This document shows, piece by piece, positions 31,144 through 41,080 of a DNA stretch of 64,000 nt; position 1 is the first letter of the stretch, and the number at the start of each line of letters is the position of its first letter. The notes below the pieces were generated by a model. The model made no database searches and was not told where the DNA came from. It worked only from the letters and a program-made list of their open reading frames with translations. Source of the DNA: Anodontia alba (Eukaryota; Mollusca; Bivalvia; Lucinida; Lucinidae); contig OZ024823.1 of assembly GCA_964016985.1 (NCBI GenBank), positions 33,626,594 to 33,690,593 on the forward strand. The letters run 5' to 3'. The translations under genes were made by a program, and so were the position numbers.

Positions 31144-31761
31144 TCTTACGACGTGAAAGCCGTAACAAAGGAATTGAAGCATAGCTGAAAAAATTTCCAC
31201 GCCTGTCGTGGGAATCGAACCCGGTCCTCCCGGTTAAAAATCCAATGCTCTAACCACTGAGCCAAAGAGTCGACTCCTTGACGCAGTTGTCAGAGATTGT
31301 ATATATACTTAGAAGCTATGCGTAATCTGCCAAGGCAGATAATCGAAGGTAGGAGTGCTAGGCCGTAACACTCTCCCTTTTCAAGGAAGTCATCATTTAA
31401 TGACGAAGCCATTTTCGGCGTATAAAGTCCAATCCCGGACGAGCCCCAATCTTACGACGTGAAAGCCGTAACAAAGGAATTGAAGCATAGCTGAATAAAA
31501 TTTCCACGCCTGTCGTGGGAATCGAACCCCGGTCCTCCCGGTTAAAAATCCAATGCTCTAACCACTGAGCCATAGAGTCGACTCCTTGACGCAGTTGTCA
31601 GAGATTGTATATATACTTAGAAGCTATGCGTAATCTGCCAAGGCAGATAATCGAAGGTAGGAGTGCTAGGCCGTAACACTCTCCCTTTTCAAGGAAGTCA
31701 TCATTTAATGACTTGAAGCCATTTTCGGCGGATAAAGTCCAATCCCGGACGAGCCCCCAAT
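31144..31761 (-). repeat. Tandemly duplicated LTR-retrotransposon leader with tRNA-like module
   Basis: Two near-identical units of 307 and about 311 bp (31144-31450, 31451-31761), differing at only a few positions. Each contains, on the minus strand, a primer-binding-site-like string, then a tRNA-like segment with A box TGGCTCAGTGG and B box GGTTCGATTCC. The tRNA-like arms pair poorly, so it is not a working tRNA gene. I saw no gag or pol frame beyond the second unit. Confidence 0.8.
31742..31759 (-). other. Primer-binding site of proline-tRNA type
   Basis: On the minus strand TGGGGGCTCGTCCGGGAT, complementary to the 3' end of tRNA-Pro as used by many LTR elements, five bases inside the LTR edge. 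A second copy lacking one G is at about 31433-31449 because of the leader duplication. Confidence 0.85.
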
Positions 31762-31764
31762 TTC

Positions 31765-32450
31765 TGTTACGAGCCAGGCGTAACGAGAAAGAAACGAAAG
31801 TGAAACCAGCAACAAGCTTTAAATTATTAACAATATTTATTCCACAAAAAAAATAAGACAAGATTCAAAACAAAAGAATGTAAGTAGACAGTACCTTTCA
31901 AGTTTATGTCACAAAGTCCCTCTGAAATAATCCACGAGAACTTATAAAACAAATCCTTTGAATATCAGTTTCTGATCCCACAATTTAAAGTTCCTGAATT
32001 CAGAATTTAAGTCCAGAATGAATAAAATATTAAAGTAATCCAGTATAGAATAATTTCCAGTGAAAGTATACAAAGATGCCCAGATGAAAATCTTTTCTCC
32101 TTATATAATATCAAAGAAGGTTCTAGAAAAAGAATTTACTACAAGCATCTCTTATTTTCCAGTTCCAATCAAGAAACTTCTAAATCTTCCATGACATGCC
32201 AAAAATAACTCAGTCCAGAATCAAGGATGTAAACATCATGTTATTGTAAACATGTTGTTCTAGAAAGTTATTTTTGGAAACATAGTAAATAAAGCTATTT
32301 ATGGAAACATAGTAAATAAAGCTATTTATGGAAACATAGTAAACATGTTGTTTAAAACAATTGAACATCCTGTTATATAACACTGTATACATTGGATCGA
32401 TTGTAAACAATCCACCCATAAATGTTTCAAAGTGGAAAAGCAAATAAAGT
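31765..32450 (-). mobile_element. Lone LTR of an LTR retrotransposon
   Basis: Transcribed on the minus strand. The 3' edge is TGTTAC (plus-strand reading) next to the primer-binding site. AATAAA lies at 31836-31841 and TATATAAGG at 32099-32107, a sensible U3-R-U5 order. The distal edge is uncertain, between about 32370 and 32450. A 27-bp unit around GGAAACATAGTAAATAAAGC is repeated in the U3 (about 32275-32345). No internal coding region or second LTR lies in the window. Confidence 0.75.
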
Positions 32451-32451
32451 T

Positions 32452-32594
32452 AATAAAATCTATAAAGGTTGCCCTTGGAAACAAGAAAACAAAAATAACG
32501 AAAATCGGAGTCTCGGTTTTATTTAGAATCTCATATGACAGTAATGCAGTGTTCAGGGCTGCATACGCCCCTAACACAAAACTGAAAAGCAACC
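32452..32594 (+). repeat. Family AA repeat, copy 1 (5' part)
   Basis: AATAAAATCTATAAAGGTTGCC, written in two parts as AATAAAATCT and ATAAAGGTTGCC, then GAAAATCGGAG and GCTGCATACGCCCC. Same order as 47.70-47.94 and 56.59-56.83 kb. The family W element follows directly. Confidence 0.6.
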
Positions 32595-32836
32595 AGGGCC
32601 CTTTTGTTCAAAGCTAACGACATCGTTTGTTAATGATTCGTTAAAATTTACATCCAGTGATACGCAATATGCTGAAATTTTTTGCTGAAAAAATGTGAGT
32701 AGCTTTTGCAGTGCAAAAGCTACTCACATTTTTTCAGCAAAAAATATCAGAATATTGTATATTGAATCCGCTAAAACAGTTAACAAAATTACCCTTAACG
32801 AGCTCGTTAAGCTAACGACGCTGGAACAACTGGGCC
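32595..32836. mobile_element. Family W palindromic MITE, copy 2
   Basis: CAGGGCCCTTTTGTTC to GAACAACTGGGCCC, with a central stem AATGTGAGTAGCTTTTGC. It sits between the 5' part of an AA repeat and AA-like 3' sequence (32.84-33.00 kb: GAAGTACAGGGAGCC), so it probably inserted into AA. Confidence 0.75.
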
Positions 32837-33010
32837 CAGAATGTCAAATTACTGGGCCAGACTAGCTAGTTTCGGCCAAATAGGCCTCATCAGTGACCCT
32901 CATTTTAATTTTCAAAAATCACGGAATGGTCCCTGTGATCAGAAAGGAAAAGAAAATATAAATCACACTATTGTGAAGTACAGGGAGCCTCGCTTTGAGA
33001 ACGATTACGA
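32837..33010 (+). repeat. Family AA repeat, copy 1 (3' part)
   Basis: TTTTCAAAAATCACGGAATG, AAGGAAAAGAAAATATAAATC and TTGTGAAGTACAGGGAG correspond to the end of the AA copy at 56.71-56.80 kb (TTTTCAAAGTAATTGG, GGTGAAGTACGGAGAG). Confidence 0.5.
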
Positions 33011-33109
33011 TTTCTCACATTAGCGTGTCCTCCATTTCAGGTACACCCTGTCACCTTTAATGATGTAAAACTATATCTTTAAGGAAATCCTATAACTATA
33101 TGTTTCTTT

Positions 33110-33388
33110 CATAACAGAAACGCGCAAAACAGGGAAGATCCTTTATAATTGGACCGCGTGAAGCGAAAATGTGCCTTCGAGCATGCGCAAAACGTGTGGA
33201 CTCACATCATTCTGCACATGCGCAAAGGCTCATCAGGGCATTTGCCCTCCACTGAAACATCCTTTAGTATCTATTGCTTCCGTTTCCGGACAGCAAAGGC
33301 CCTGGTCAGACTGCGTGGGTGGGTGTGCAGGCTGATCAGTGCCTTTTCTGTCCGCATATGCCCGAAGACACGTTTTCGCTCATATAAG
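33110..33388. repeat. Family U foldback repeat, copy 3
   Basis: GCGAAAATGTGCCTTCGAGC at one end and GAAGACACGTTTTCGCTC at the other are inverted. GGACAGCAAAGGCCCTGGTC and GCAGGCTGATCAGTGCC stems lie inside. Confidence 0.55.
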
Positions 33389-33590
33389 AGATAATAACAA
33401 AACTAATGTAACCCTGTCTACTCAAATGATGACGCCCGTTTATCTTCATCATTGTAAATGGTCTGTTCTTAGCCTCGGATTATGGTAATTAGACTGACTG
33501 TTATAATGACGCATAGATTATAGTCTTTGATAATGGTATAGGAGTTCAACTGCCTCAAAATAATATTTTATAATGGGGCGCCATTTTGTT

Positions 33591-33830
33591 CATTACGAAA
33601 ACACGCCTATTCAAATATATTGAAAATTTTCCCACCAAATAAAGAACATTTTCAGAAAAAAATTTCTGATATTTTTCATATTTCTGCTCAAAACATAGAT
33701 TGTGAGTACCCACAATCTATCTTTCTGAGCAGAAATAAGAAAATTAATGTATACTCCTGTAAACCCCAGTTTTACTGTATAAAAGTGGGGTTTAAGGGGG
33801 TCAAAACTATATAGGCATGTTTTCGTGATG
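33591..33830 (+). mobile_element. MITE-A copy l, core-deleted
   Basis: Both outer arms are intact but the central palindrome is cut to GATTGTGAGTACCCACAATC. About 40 bp of the stem tip are gone symmetrically, as expected from hairpin-tip cleavage or replication slippage. Confidence 0.9.
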
Positions 33831-33899
33831 AACACATCTATGTAAATGTATAATTCGTAACTATAGTTCTAGATTAGACCATTTTTCAACCATTTTCTT

Positions 33900-34012
33900 T
33901 CTAAATATTTTATTTCTTATTTTCTAATGAAAACATATTTTGCGGGTAGACATTTGAAGCGCCTCTAATGAGTACCCACAAAATATGTTTTGTGGAAAAA
34001 AGTAAGAAAAGA
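33900..34012. repeat. Relic of the shared palindromic core
   Basis: AAACATATTTTGCGGGTAGA, GCGCCTC and TAATGAGTACCCACAAAATA fit the stem edges of MITE-A or R, but the arms outside match neither family. A similar relic is at 54.12-54.18 kb. Confidence 0.4.
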
Positions 34013-34513
34013 AACATACTGTTTATCTAGATAACGTTCTGATCTTGAGGTATGTAAACCTGGGTAATTTCACCATACAATATAGGAAATGAGGAAGGGT
34101 TTGGTTATTCACGCATTAAGAGAATAAGATAAGTACACAAAAGTACAAATTACACAGGCTTGTTAACATAATGCTATTTTACTATTCGCTCCTTGCCAGT
34201 TTTCAATTCTATTTTTTTTTTTTTTTTTTTTTTTTTGACCTATCCGAATGAGACTTCGTAAACCAATAAAGAACTTTTCGACATCTAGAAGTCCCAGAGT
34301 TATCTTGTTAATATGAATATGTCAAAATTTTACTTTTTGATATCAATACGTCCTGATTTATTTCTTAATATAAAAATCGAGTTCAAGATAAAGAACATTA
34401 CAGAAAGAAATTCCAATTACTTCTTGACATCGATACCCTTCTGAATCATGCAAAAGAAATACCGCGTTTACCCTATATATTGAGACATCTTAATGCATTG
34501 CCATACTTGCCCT
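34013..34513. other. Spacer with poly(T) run
   Basis: T run at about 34211-34236. Otherwise unassigned. Confidence 0.45.
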
Positions 34514-34742
34514 AAACCCATTTATGCCTGGCGTCCTATAAAAGGGACATTGGCAAACAGTGTAGACCCAGATCAGACGCCGCAAAACGCTGCGTCTGAT
34601 CAGGAGCTACCCTGTTTGCATTAACTACAGGAATTTCTATAAAACATAGTAATAGTATAAACGAACCAGACACCCCTTCTATTGGAAATGAACCTGTCCA
34701 AAGACTTGAGGTAGAAGAGTCCACTCGGCATGAATGGGTTTA
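34514..34742. mobile_element. Family AB MITE carrying the GCAAACAGTG core, copy 1
   Basis: Ends AAACCCATTTATGCCTGGCG and CGGCATGAATGGGTTT are inverted. The centre is GGCAAACAGTGTAGACCC with CAGACGCCGC / GCTGCGTCTG. The 43.992-44.220 kb copy shares ends, core and the TATAAAACATAGTA spacer. Confidence 0.75.
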
Positions 34743-34794
34743 AATTGAATAAAAGTCTATTTTGCTACTTGCTGATGTGTCTAACAATCTGCTG

Positions 34795-34870
34795 GATGAG
34801 TGGCAGTGTAGATTCTGATTAGACGAAGCGTTCTGTGGCGTCTGATCTGGGTCTACATTGTTCACACATG
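34795..34870. repeat. GCAAACAGTG-type palindrome, bare copy
   Basis: GGCAGTGTAGATTCTGATTA, GCGTTCTGTGGCGTCTG and GGGTCTACATTGTTC pair imperfectly, with no S, T or AB flanks. Confidence 0.5.
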
Positions 34871-35162
34871 CCTACATGTATCTGTCCATATGTTTAGGGT
34901 TATAACACTACACCCTGTCAGTGAAAAGGTATATGTAATAAAATTTTCTCAATAGCAGTATTTCTAAACTTTCATTTTGTCCCAATGCCAGCAAACTGTG
35001 TTTAGCGCATTCTTTTTCAAATGTGTTTCATATCCGTTACTTTTTGAAAAGGGACAGTGCTTAACGTGTGTTAAGCAAAGAGAGAACGACGATCCGGAAA
35101 CGCAGACGTTTTGTCGATACCCTTCCTATTTATCAACAGATGTTACCGTATATGGTTCTTTT
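34871..35162. other. No recognised feature
   Basis: A cysteine-containing frame of about 60 codons starts at 34977 and runs into MITE-A copy m. It has no identifiable domain. Confidence 0.35.
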
Positions 35163-35453
35163 CATTACGAAAACATGCCTATTCAAATATATTCAAATAT
35201 ACTGAAATTTTTACCACCAAAAAATGAAAATTTTCAGATGAAAAATTCTGAAAATTTTCATATTTCTGCTCGAAATATAGATTGTTGGTACTCGTTAGAA
35301 CCGCCTCGCCGAGGCGGTTCTAACGAGTACCCACAATCTATGTTTTTGAGCAGAAATAAGAAAAAAATAATGTATACCCCTGTAAACTCCAGTTTTACTA
35401 TATAAAAGTGGGGTTTAAGGGAGTCAACATTATATAGGCATGTTTTCGTGATG
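35163..35453 (+). mobile_element. MITE-A copy m
   Basis: Contains a small internal duplication in the left arm (TTCAAATATATTCAAATATA). Perfect centre CCGCCTCGCCGAGGCGG, TATATAAAAG, ends CATTACG and CGTGATG. Confidence 0.92.
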
Positions 35454-35654
35454 TTATCTTTTTCCTTTTTCTTTTTTGTCAAAGCAAACCGGGAATATCC
35501 ATGAACCATAAGGAGACTGGATACACGTGTATTGGTAGATTTCCAGCCTTCTCCTTTTTTCTTTTGTTTTTTTTTTAAATAAAACTTTTCTGCAGACCTC
35601 CTGCTTTTGCTTTCTTGCAAGACCCTTCTGAAAAAGATCCAACCCTGGTAACAA

Positions 35655-35985
35655 ATGCTTCCTGAGTGTAGGTTAGGAAAATGGTCCTGAACAGGGCCTT
35701 AAGACTGTTTTCTTCAACCCTTACCTTCCTGTACTTTAAACAAACAGTGCAGACTCTGATCAGATGCTGCATTTTGTGGTGTCTGATCAAGATCTGCATT
35801 GTTTTCAAATGTCCCATATGTTCCAGTCCAGGTTTTACAGATAACCCTCTATCAGCAGCACTCTGACGTCACAGTGACAAGAATAGCGCGGCTATAGATA
35901 ACTGTTACCTGAGTTTCGTCTAACGCGCGGTTTGAATACATTGGTCAATGATAATCACGTGGACCTCAGGGAAAGGTTGGCGTTT
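35655..35985 (+). repeat. Family S repeat, copy 3
   Basis: Same layout as copy 2 with a more diverged palindrome (CAGATGCTGC / TGGTGTCTG). Retains TGACGTCACAGTGACAAG and GCTATAGATAAC. Confidence 0.6.
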
Positions 35986-36454
35986 GTATACTATGGTTCG
36001 ATTGTTTGTATGGTTCGATTGCAAACAATCAAACCAATAATACTGAAAGATTTGCCTCAACTGAAAGTGTATCTGTTGCCTTTAATACTTGCGCACGATG
36101 CCCGCACCAGCCTACAAGCTGGTCTGGGAGTTTGCATGTTCTCTACGAATACAGAGCAGATTATTTACCGTACTTAACCAAAGTATTCATACAGAAAGCG
36201 GCCTATGATCCGATCCTACACTATTTGCCACACATTGAGCAAATTTTAGAACATCAACAGTTAGTTAAATTGACTTGTTCGACGTTTAGTATAAGGATGG
36301 TAAGGAATTAAGGTGTCCGAATACTTAATAAAAATGATATACCATGAGAAAATGATGCTTTATACATATGCGAAGATATCAACCAGCAAATCCGCACAAT
36401 CTAATTTTGCAAGCATAAATATATTCTGCAATACATAAATACTCTATAACCCAT
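35986..36454. other. No recognised feature
   Basis: A 101-codon frame (36006-36311) reads smoothly but shows no motif; its first part overlaps the end of the family S sequence. Confidence 0.35.
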
Positions 36455-36675
36455 TGTACACTGAATAGACTCCTCCACACCGTACATTTGAAGAGTCCAA
36501 TTTTAATTTTTGGTACGTCCGGTTCTGAGATTAAGATATTCCTAGAGAGAAATGACTAAATTATTTGCAAACAGCGGAGATCCTGATCAGACGCCGCGTT
36601 CTGCAGCGTCTGATCTCGGTCTGCACTGTTTGCCAATTAACCTTTTAGGGGTCGCCAGACTACAATGGGATAAGC
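36455..36675 (+). repeat. Family T repeat, copy 2
   Basis: CACTGAATAGACTCC, TTTGAAGAGTCCAATTTTAA, the palindrome (CAGACGCCGCG / GCAGCGTCTG) and CCTTTTAGGGGTC in family T order. Confidence 0.6.
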
Positions 36676-36729
36676 GAACAGCGAATGCCCTGATCGATCA
36701 GGCAGATGCGCAGGGTGATCAGGACGTAC

Positions 36730-36994
36730 CATCATATAATTTTGACCCCCTTAAACCCCACTTTTATATAGTAAAACTGGGGTTTACAGGGGTATACATT
36801 ATATTTCTTATTTTTGCTCAAAAACATAGATTGTGGGTACTCGTTAAAACCGCCTCGCCGAGGCGGTTCTAACGAGTACCCACAATCTATGTTTTGAGCA
36901 GAAATATGAAAAATATCAGAGTTTTTTACCTGAAAAATTTCGGTTTTTGGAGGTGAAATTTTCTTTATATTTGAATAGGCGCGTTTTCGTAATG
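36730..36994 (-). mobile_element. MITE-A copy n, left terminus deleted
   Basis: Reverse orientation. About twelve bases of the terminal repeat (CGAAAACATGCC) are missing after CATCA. The remainder, including the perfect CCGCCTCGCCGAGGCGG centre, is normal. A small family U relic (GATCGATCAGGCAGATGCGC, about 36690) lies just outside. Confidence 0.9.
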
Positions 36995-37044
36995 ACTGCC
37001 TTCATAGGCCCTGAAGTCGCATCTACACACAGCGAAGCTTATTT

Positions 37045-37240
37045 TAGCCGAAACGTAAGAAAACGTACCTTCTGACATGTTCGCTCAATGAAGACTCAAA
37101 TCAGCTTTGGCATCCGCGCAGTCTGATCAGAGTCTTTCTTGTCCGCATAAAGACAGCTTGCATCTTAACCATTTTAAAAAGCATCCCGTGAAGATCTGAT
37201 CAGACTGTGCGAATGAACATGGCCGAAGGTACGTTTTCTC
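37045..37240. repeat. Family V2 foldback repeat
   Basis: ACGTACCTTCTGACATGTTC at the left and CATGGCCGAAGGTACG at the right. Internal CATCCGCGCAGTCTGATCAG. Confidence 0.6.
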
Positions 37241-37280
37241 ACGTTGTGGATCGTTTTTTATATGCCGAATGTACATATAC

Positions 37281-37894
37281 CTGTAGACTGGCTCCAGTCT
37301 CCAGTGACTGAATATATTTCTTATAATCCTGTTTAATAATCCACAAAAGATAAAACCAAAATAATATCATGACTAGAAAGGCTGGTCACTTGTGACCAAC
37401 CTTTATAGTCATGATATCATTTTGGTTTTGTTTTAGTGGATCCACTAGTGACATGCTTATATAGTCATGATATCATTTTGGTTTTTATTTTAGTGGATCC
37501 ACTAGAGTGACATGCCTATATAGTCATGATATCATTTTGGTTTTATTTTAGTGGATCCACTAGTGACATGCCTATATAGTCATTATATTATTTTGGTTTT
37601 ATTTTAGTTGATCCACTAGTGACATGCTTATATAGTCATTATATTATTTTGGTTTTATTTTAGTGGATCCACTAGTGACATGCTTATATAGTCATGATAT
37701 CATTTTGGTTTTATTTTAGTGGATGCACTAGTGACATGCCTATATAGTCATTATATTATTTTAGTTTTATTTTAGTGGATCTACTAGTGACATGCCTATA
37801 TAGTCATGATATTATTTTGGTTTTATTTTTAGTGGAACAGGATTATAAGAAAAATATTTAGTCACTGGAGACTGGACTCAGTCTAATGTACTTG
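37281..37894. mobile_element. Family X TIR element with internal tandem array
   Basis: Ends TAGACTGGCTCCAGTCTCCA and TGGAGACTGGACTCAGTCTA are inverted and continue through TATTTCTTATAATCCTGTT / AACAGGATTATAAGAAA. Inside are about eight direct copies of a 56-58-bp unit containing TGGATCCACTAGTGACATG and TAGTCATGATATCATTTTGG (37408-37830). A relic at 9.51-9.60 kb has one unit only. Confidence 0.85.
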
Positions 37895-37940
37895 ATAAAC
37901 TAAGCTGCGTGTTGTTTCTCTTCGCCAAATATACGAGGCA

Positions 37941-38318
37941 TCAACAACTATGTAGCTTTAACAACACCAGAGTAGGGTATTCTATCACATGGTCGAGCCA
38001 TTGAAGTACAACTTTACCTTCCCCATTGAAAACTTCCAGACTTTGCAAATAAACCTCTGCTGTTCCTTTGGGCATGGAGATGATTTTCTCTAAAAGACTC
38101 ATTACCGATATATGTTCGCAAGTAAAACCCTGATATGAATTACGTAAACAATAAAAAATATCTAGAGTGTCTAGACGTCCTATGTTGTTGTGTAACAAAA
38201 CAATTACTTTAGCCGCGCCAAGAAACATTGGCCCGAACAAAGATATGCTTGATACGGATGAATAGTAAAGAAAGTATCCAGGAACAACCATAATCCCCGG
38301 CCGACAATCCCGGGACAT
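37941..38318 (-). CDS. Unidentified 125-codon open frame
   Basis: ATG at 38318 to a stop at 37941 on the minus strand, with an in-frame TAG two codons upstream of the ATG, so the frame is complete. The composition is protein-like (AAKVIVLLHNNIGRLDTLDI, SLLEKIISMPKGTAEV), with a hydrophobic first third, and it matches no repeat in the window. MITE-A copy o abuts it 18 bp upstream. I recognise no domain. It may be a single exon, a gene fragment or a chance frame. Confidence 0.25.
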   Translation of the reverse strand: MSRDCRPGIMVVPGYFLYYSSVSSISLFGPMFLGAAKVIVLLHNNIGRLDTLDIFYCLRNSYQGFTCEHISVMSLLEKIISMPKGTAEVYLQSLEVFNGEGKVVLQWLDHVIEYPTLVLLKLHSC

Positions 38319-38336
38319 AGCCTAACACGTGACTTC

Positions 38337-38625
38337 CATTACGAAAACACGCCTATTCAAATATATTGAAAATTTCATCACCAAAAGATGAAAATTTTCA
38401 GATAAAAAATCTCTGATATTTTTTCATACTACTACTCAAAACATAGATTGTGGGTACTCGTTAGAACCACCTCGCAGAGGCGGTTCTATCGAGTACCCAC
38501 AATCACCCACAATCTATGTTTGAGTAGAAATAAGAAAAATAATATATACTCCTGTAAATCCCAGTTTTACTATATAAAAGTGGGGTTTAAGGAGGTCAAA
38601 ATTATATAGGTATGTTTTCGTGATG
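38337..38625 (+). mobile_element. MITE-A copy o
   Basis: The right stem has a 10-bp tandem slip (CCCACAATCACCCACAATC) and the centre is imperfect (ACCTCGCAGAGGCGG). TATATAAAAG and CGTGATG end present. Confidence 0.9.
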
Positions 38626-38764
38626 TCGACGACACAGCCTTTTTCCTTTGCCTGAAGATACCCACCATAATGATCCTAAGTAGTCGGACGTCTGAACTCC
38701 TTACTATATACTTCTCATAAAATATCAAAAAGATCTAATGTGTTTAAAATTTTGCTGCATAAAT

Positions 38765-38832
38765 GGCAAATAGTGCAGAACCTGATCAGAAGCCGCGTTC
38801 TGCGGCATCTGATCTTGGTCTACAATGTTTGC
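38765..38832. repeat. GCAAACAGTG-type palindrome, bare copy
   Basis: GGCAAATAGTGCAGAACCTG pairs imperfectly with GATCTTGGTCTACAATG around AGCCGCGTTCTGCGGC. Confidence 0.55.
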
Positions 38833-39187
38833 TGAGGACTGTCTGTCTGAACACTTGGGACAAAATACAGTAACTTTGATACCGAAGACTGTTGAACACA
38901 GAAAACCCGGAATAGACTAAATGTATGCGGGTAATCAAGTTGCTCAGTATCTTCCTTGTTCACATATGCACTCATACCGTTTTAATTTACCGTGAAGATT
39001 TGTAACGTTGTCTACATTAAAGGGTTATGTAGTAACGTAAATAAATTAAACAATTGGACAATTAAATAACGTAAATAAATTAAACATTGGATAATTCTTA
39101 CGTTCACCGTACTCATCCTAATTTAACAAGCCGATGTAGTCAATGCATCATTCGGCTCAATATTTGCATGTACAGAGGAACCCCTAA
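38833..39187. other. Spacer with a short direct duplication
   Basis: TAACGTAAATAAATTAAACA occurs twice (about 39035 and 39067), a 32-bp step. Nothing else was recognised. Confidence 0.5.
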
Positions 39188-39359
39188 TGGTCACCTCTCA
39201 ACAACAGCTATCCAGCGGACATATGGCGTTTATACAACGTCGAATTCACGTCGATTAAACGTCATGACATTGTATCGATGTTAAAGGCGACATTGTAATA
39301 TGAACATAGGCAATGCCTATAGGCGAGCTCGCACTGCACTATGTTTTATGCAAAATGAG

Positions 39360-39600
39360 TAAAATAAAAGTCAAAAAAGATTGCCTTTGGAAACAAAAAA
39401 AACACACAAATTCTGGTACCGGATTTTCCCAGTTGGTCCCGGCAAATACAAATAGATCTGCCATATTAATTGAGAACCCGACAAACTGCAAACAAAATGT
39501 TTATTTCCGGTTTGGTTTGATGGCAACGAAACGTATGCTGTACCATAGAGCTTGCTCGCGCAGGCCTTTTGCCTGCACCGCATGTGGCCTCATGCGGCAG
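39360..39600 (+). repeat. Family AA repeat fragment
   Basis: AAAAAAGATTGCCTTTGGAAAC and the following CACACAAATTCTGG match the start of AA copies at 32.45, 47.70 and 56.60 kb. The rest diverges. Confidence 0.45.
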
Positions 39601-39787
39601 CGACCTCGCTATAAACTTAAATGACGTTGCATCGACGTTACTGTGATGTTGTTTAAACGTCTGATGTTGCATTGACGTTAATTCGACGTATAAACTGAAC
39701 TTACGTTGCACTGACGTCAATGCGACGTTGTATAAACGATAGTTCAGTTTAAAGAACGTCGCAATAACACTTGACGTTGCATTGATG

Positions 39788-40091
39788 TTGTTTGTTCGTG
39801 TTGACGTTTTACGGCCCAGTCAACCCAGTGGGGTCATGTCGAGCGCGGTCAGTTTACCTAACCACACGTTTACTGGGTAGGCTTAGTCCTCTAAGCGGTT
39901 AACCAGTATTGTGCACATTCTTTCGCCAGAAGCTGACAATTGCCCTTCTTGAATAGCGGAACTGAGGGAGAGAATGACCGTAGAAAATATTTCATGATCA
40001 ATCTCCACGAAAGAATGTTGCAAACCCCGGTGGGGGTCGAACCCGCGACCTCCTGGTCTCCAGTCGGACGCGCATCCATCTGAGCCATTAA
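39788..40091 (-). mobile_element. tRNA-derived SINE, copy 2
   Basis: The same full-length SINE as 17.386-17.688 kb. The B box is CGGGTTCGACCCC on the minus strand. The A-box region is worn (TGGCTCAGATGGATGCGCG). It is inserted in the ACGTTG element. Confidence 0.85.
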
Positions 40092-40132
40092 AGTTGATGC
40101 GACGTTGTATAAACTGCCATGTGCCCACTGGG

Positions 40133-40369
40133 CACATCTTACAAAAGCCAGTTTTCGTACTACTCAAAGTGCTGTTTTACTATTTGTGTAATCTCTCATA
40201 ACAGCCATTTCTTTACAACAGCCAGTGTTAAGCCTTTATACAAGTGGTTGCTGTAGAGAGATTGCCTTTTACTAGAACATATGGCGTTTAAGTGCCACAG
40301 TCTTTCAAACCATTATGAGACGTATTTATTATTCGTTCGGATTTTAAGTACAATTATGTTTTACACACA
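40133..40369. other. No recognised feature
   Basis: Short spacer; a CTGTTTTACTATTTGTG region and AACAGCCA duplications only. Confidence 0.4.
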
Positions 40370-40396
40370 CACATACAATGTACGTCCCCTCAACAC

Positions 40397-40423
40397 CGCC
40401 CCCCCCCCTCCCCCCCCACCCCC

Positions 40424-40459
<36 letters not shown>

Positions 40460-40499
40460 GCGGGGAATTCATTCTGTTCACATAATACTCTCTCTATCC

Positions 40500-40553
<54 letters not shown>
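40397..40553. repeat. C-run and duplicated (TC)n microsatellite
   Basis: A C-rich tract (about 40397-40424), then two TC arrays (about 40427-40457 and 40504-40553). Each is followed by a shared segment GGCGGGGAATTCATTCTG or GGCGGAGAATTCATTCTG, so the unit is duplicated. Confidence 0.9.
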
Positions 40554-40554
<1 letters not shown>

Positions 40555-40559
40555 GGCGG

Positions 40560-40924
40560 AGAATTCATTCTGTTCACATAATACACTTAAACATATTTTT
40601 TTTTTTGTAAAATGGAATGCGTTATTGTGATAGTGCAGAAGGCATTGCACTCTCATTGTCTCAGCCGGTATCATAAAATGACAAGTGAAATTACTCATTA
40701 ACAGCTACAGTCACAAACCCAATATTTGTTTTCATTGAGCAAGTAATGTGAGACTAAATGCTAACAATACAGGGGCAGTTAAAGGCTTTAATTACGAAAC
40801 CAACATAGAGACACCTCAAAATACGAACCGCTTTGGAACAATCGAGAAAAACATAAGTATAGACATGGGTTCGCGAAAAACTTATTTAAGACTAGGGTAC
40901 TTAAGGGAATCTGATACATTTTCA
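40560..40924. other. No recognised feature
   Basis: Contains a T run near 40597. Frames up to 63 codons have no motif. Confidence 0.4.
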
Positions 40925-41080
40925 GTTGAATTTTTTTAAAGGAGTCTACGCTATAAGAAAAGACTGTGCTCCCTCCGATAGCAATTCTTTGCTTATCAAA
41001 AAGACATGTTTTAGAACGGGCTTGGCGTGCAGGAAAGACAGCAAACAGGAAGTCACAATAAATGTCTCCCTTGGAGGAAA
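40925..41080 (+). repeat. Family P repeat, copy 5
   Basis: AAGACTGTGCTCCCTCC, ACATGTTTTAGAACGGGC, AACAGGAAGTCACAATAAAT and GTCTCCCTTGG follow the P order, with loss of the left end. Confidence 0.5.

Larger units (their letters stand above)
39188..40132. mobile_element. ACGTTG-repeat TIR element, interrupted by a SINE and an AA fragment
   Basis: The left end CCAGCGGACATATGGCG, then GTTTATACAACGTCG, is inverted at the right as CGACGTTGTATAAAC, TGCCATGTGCCCACTGGG. The body is irregular units of GACGTTGCATTGACG type. A family AA fragment (about 39360-39600) and the SINE (39788-40091) have inserted. Confidence 0.7.

Noticed and set aside
31200..31262. tRNA gene on the minus strand
   Set aside because: A and B boxes are good, but the acceptor, anticodon and T stems do not pair properly, and the segment is duplicated as part of a retrotransposon leader.
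36552..36872. Frame with GDPDQTPRSAASDLGLHCLP peptide
   Set aside because: It translates the GCAAACAGTG-type palindrome; the same peptide appears wherever that repeat is open, so it is not a conserved protein.
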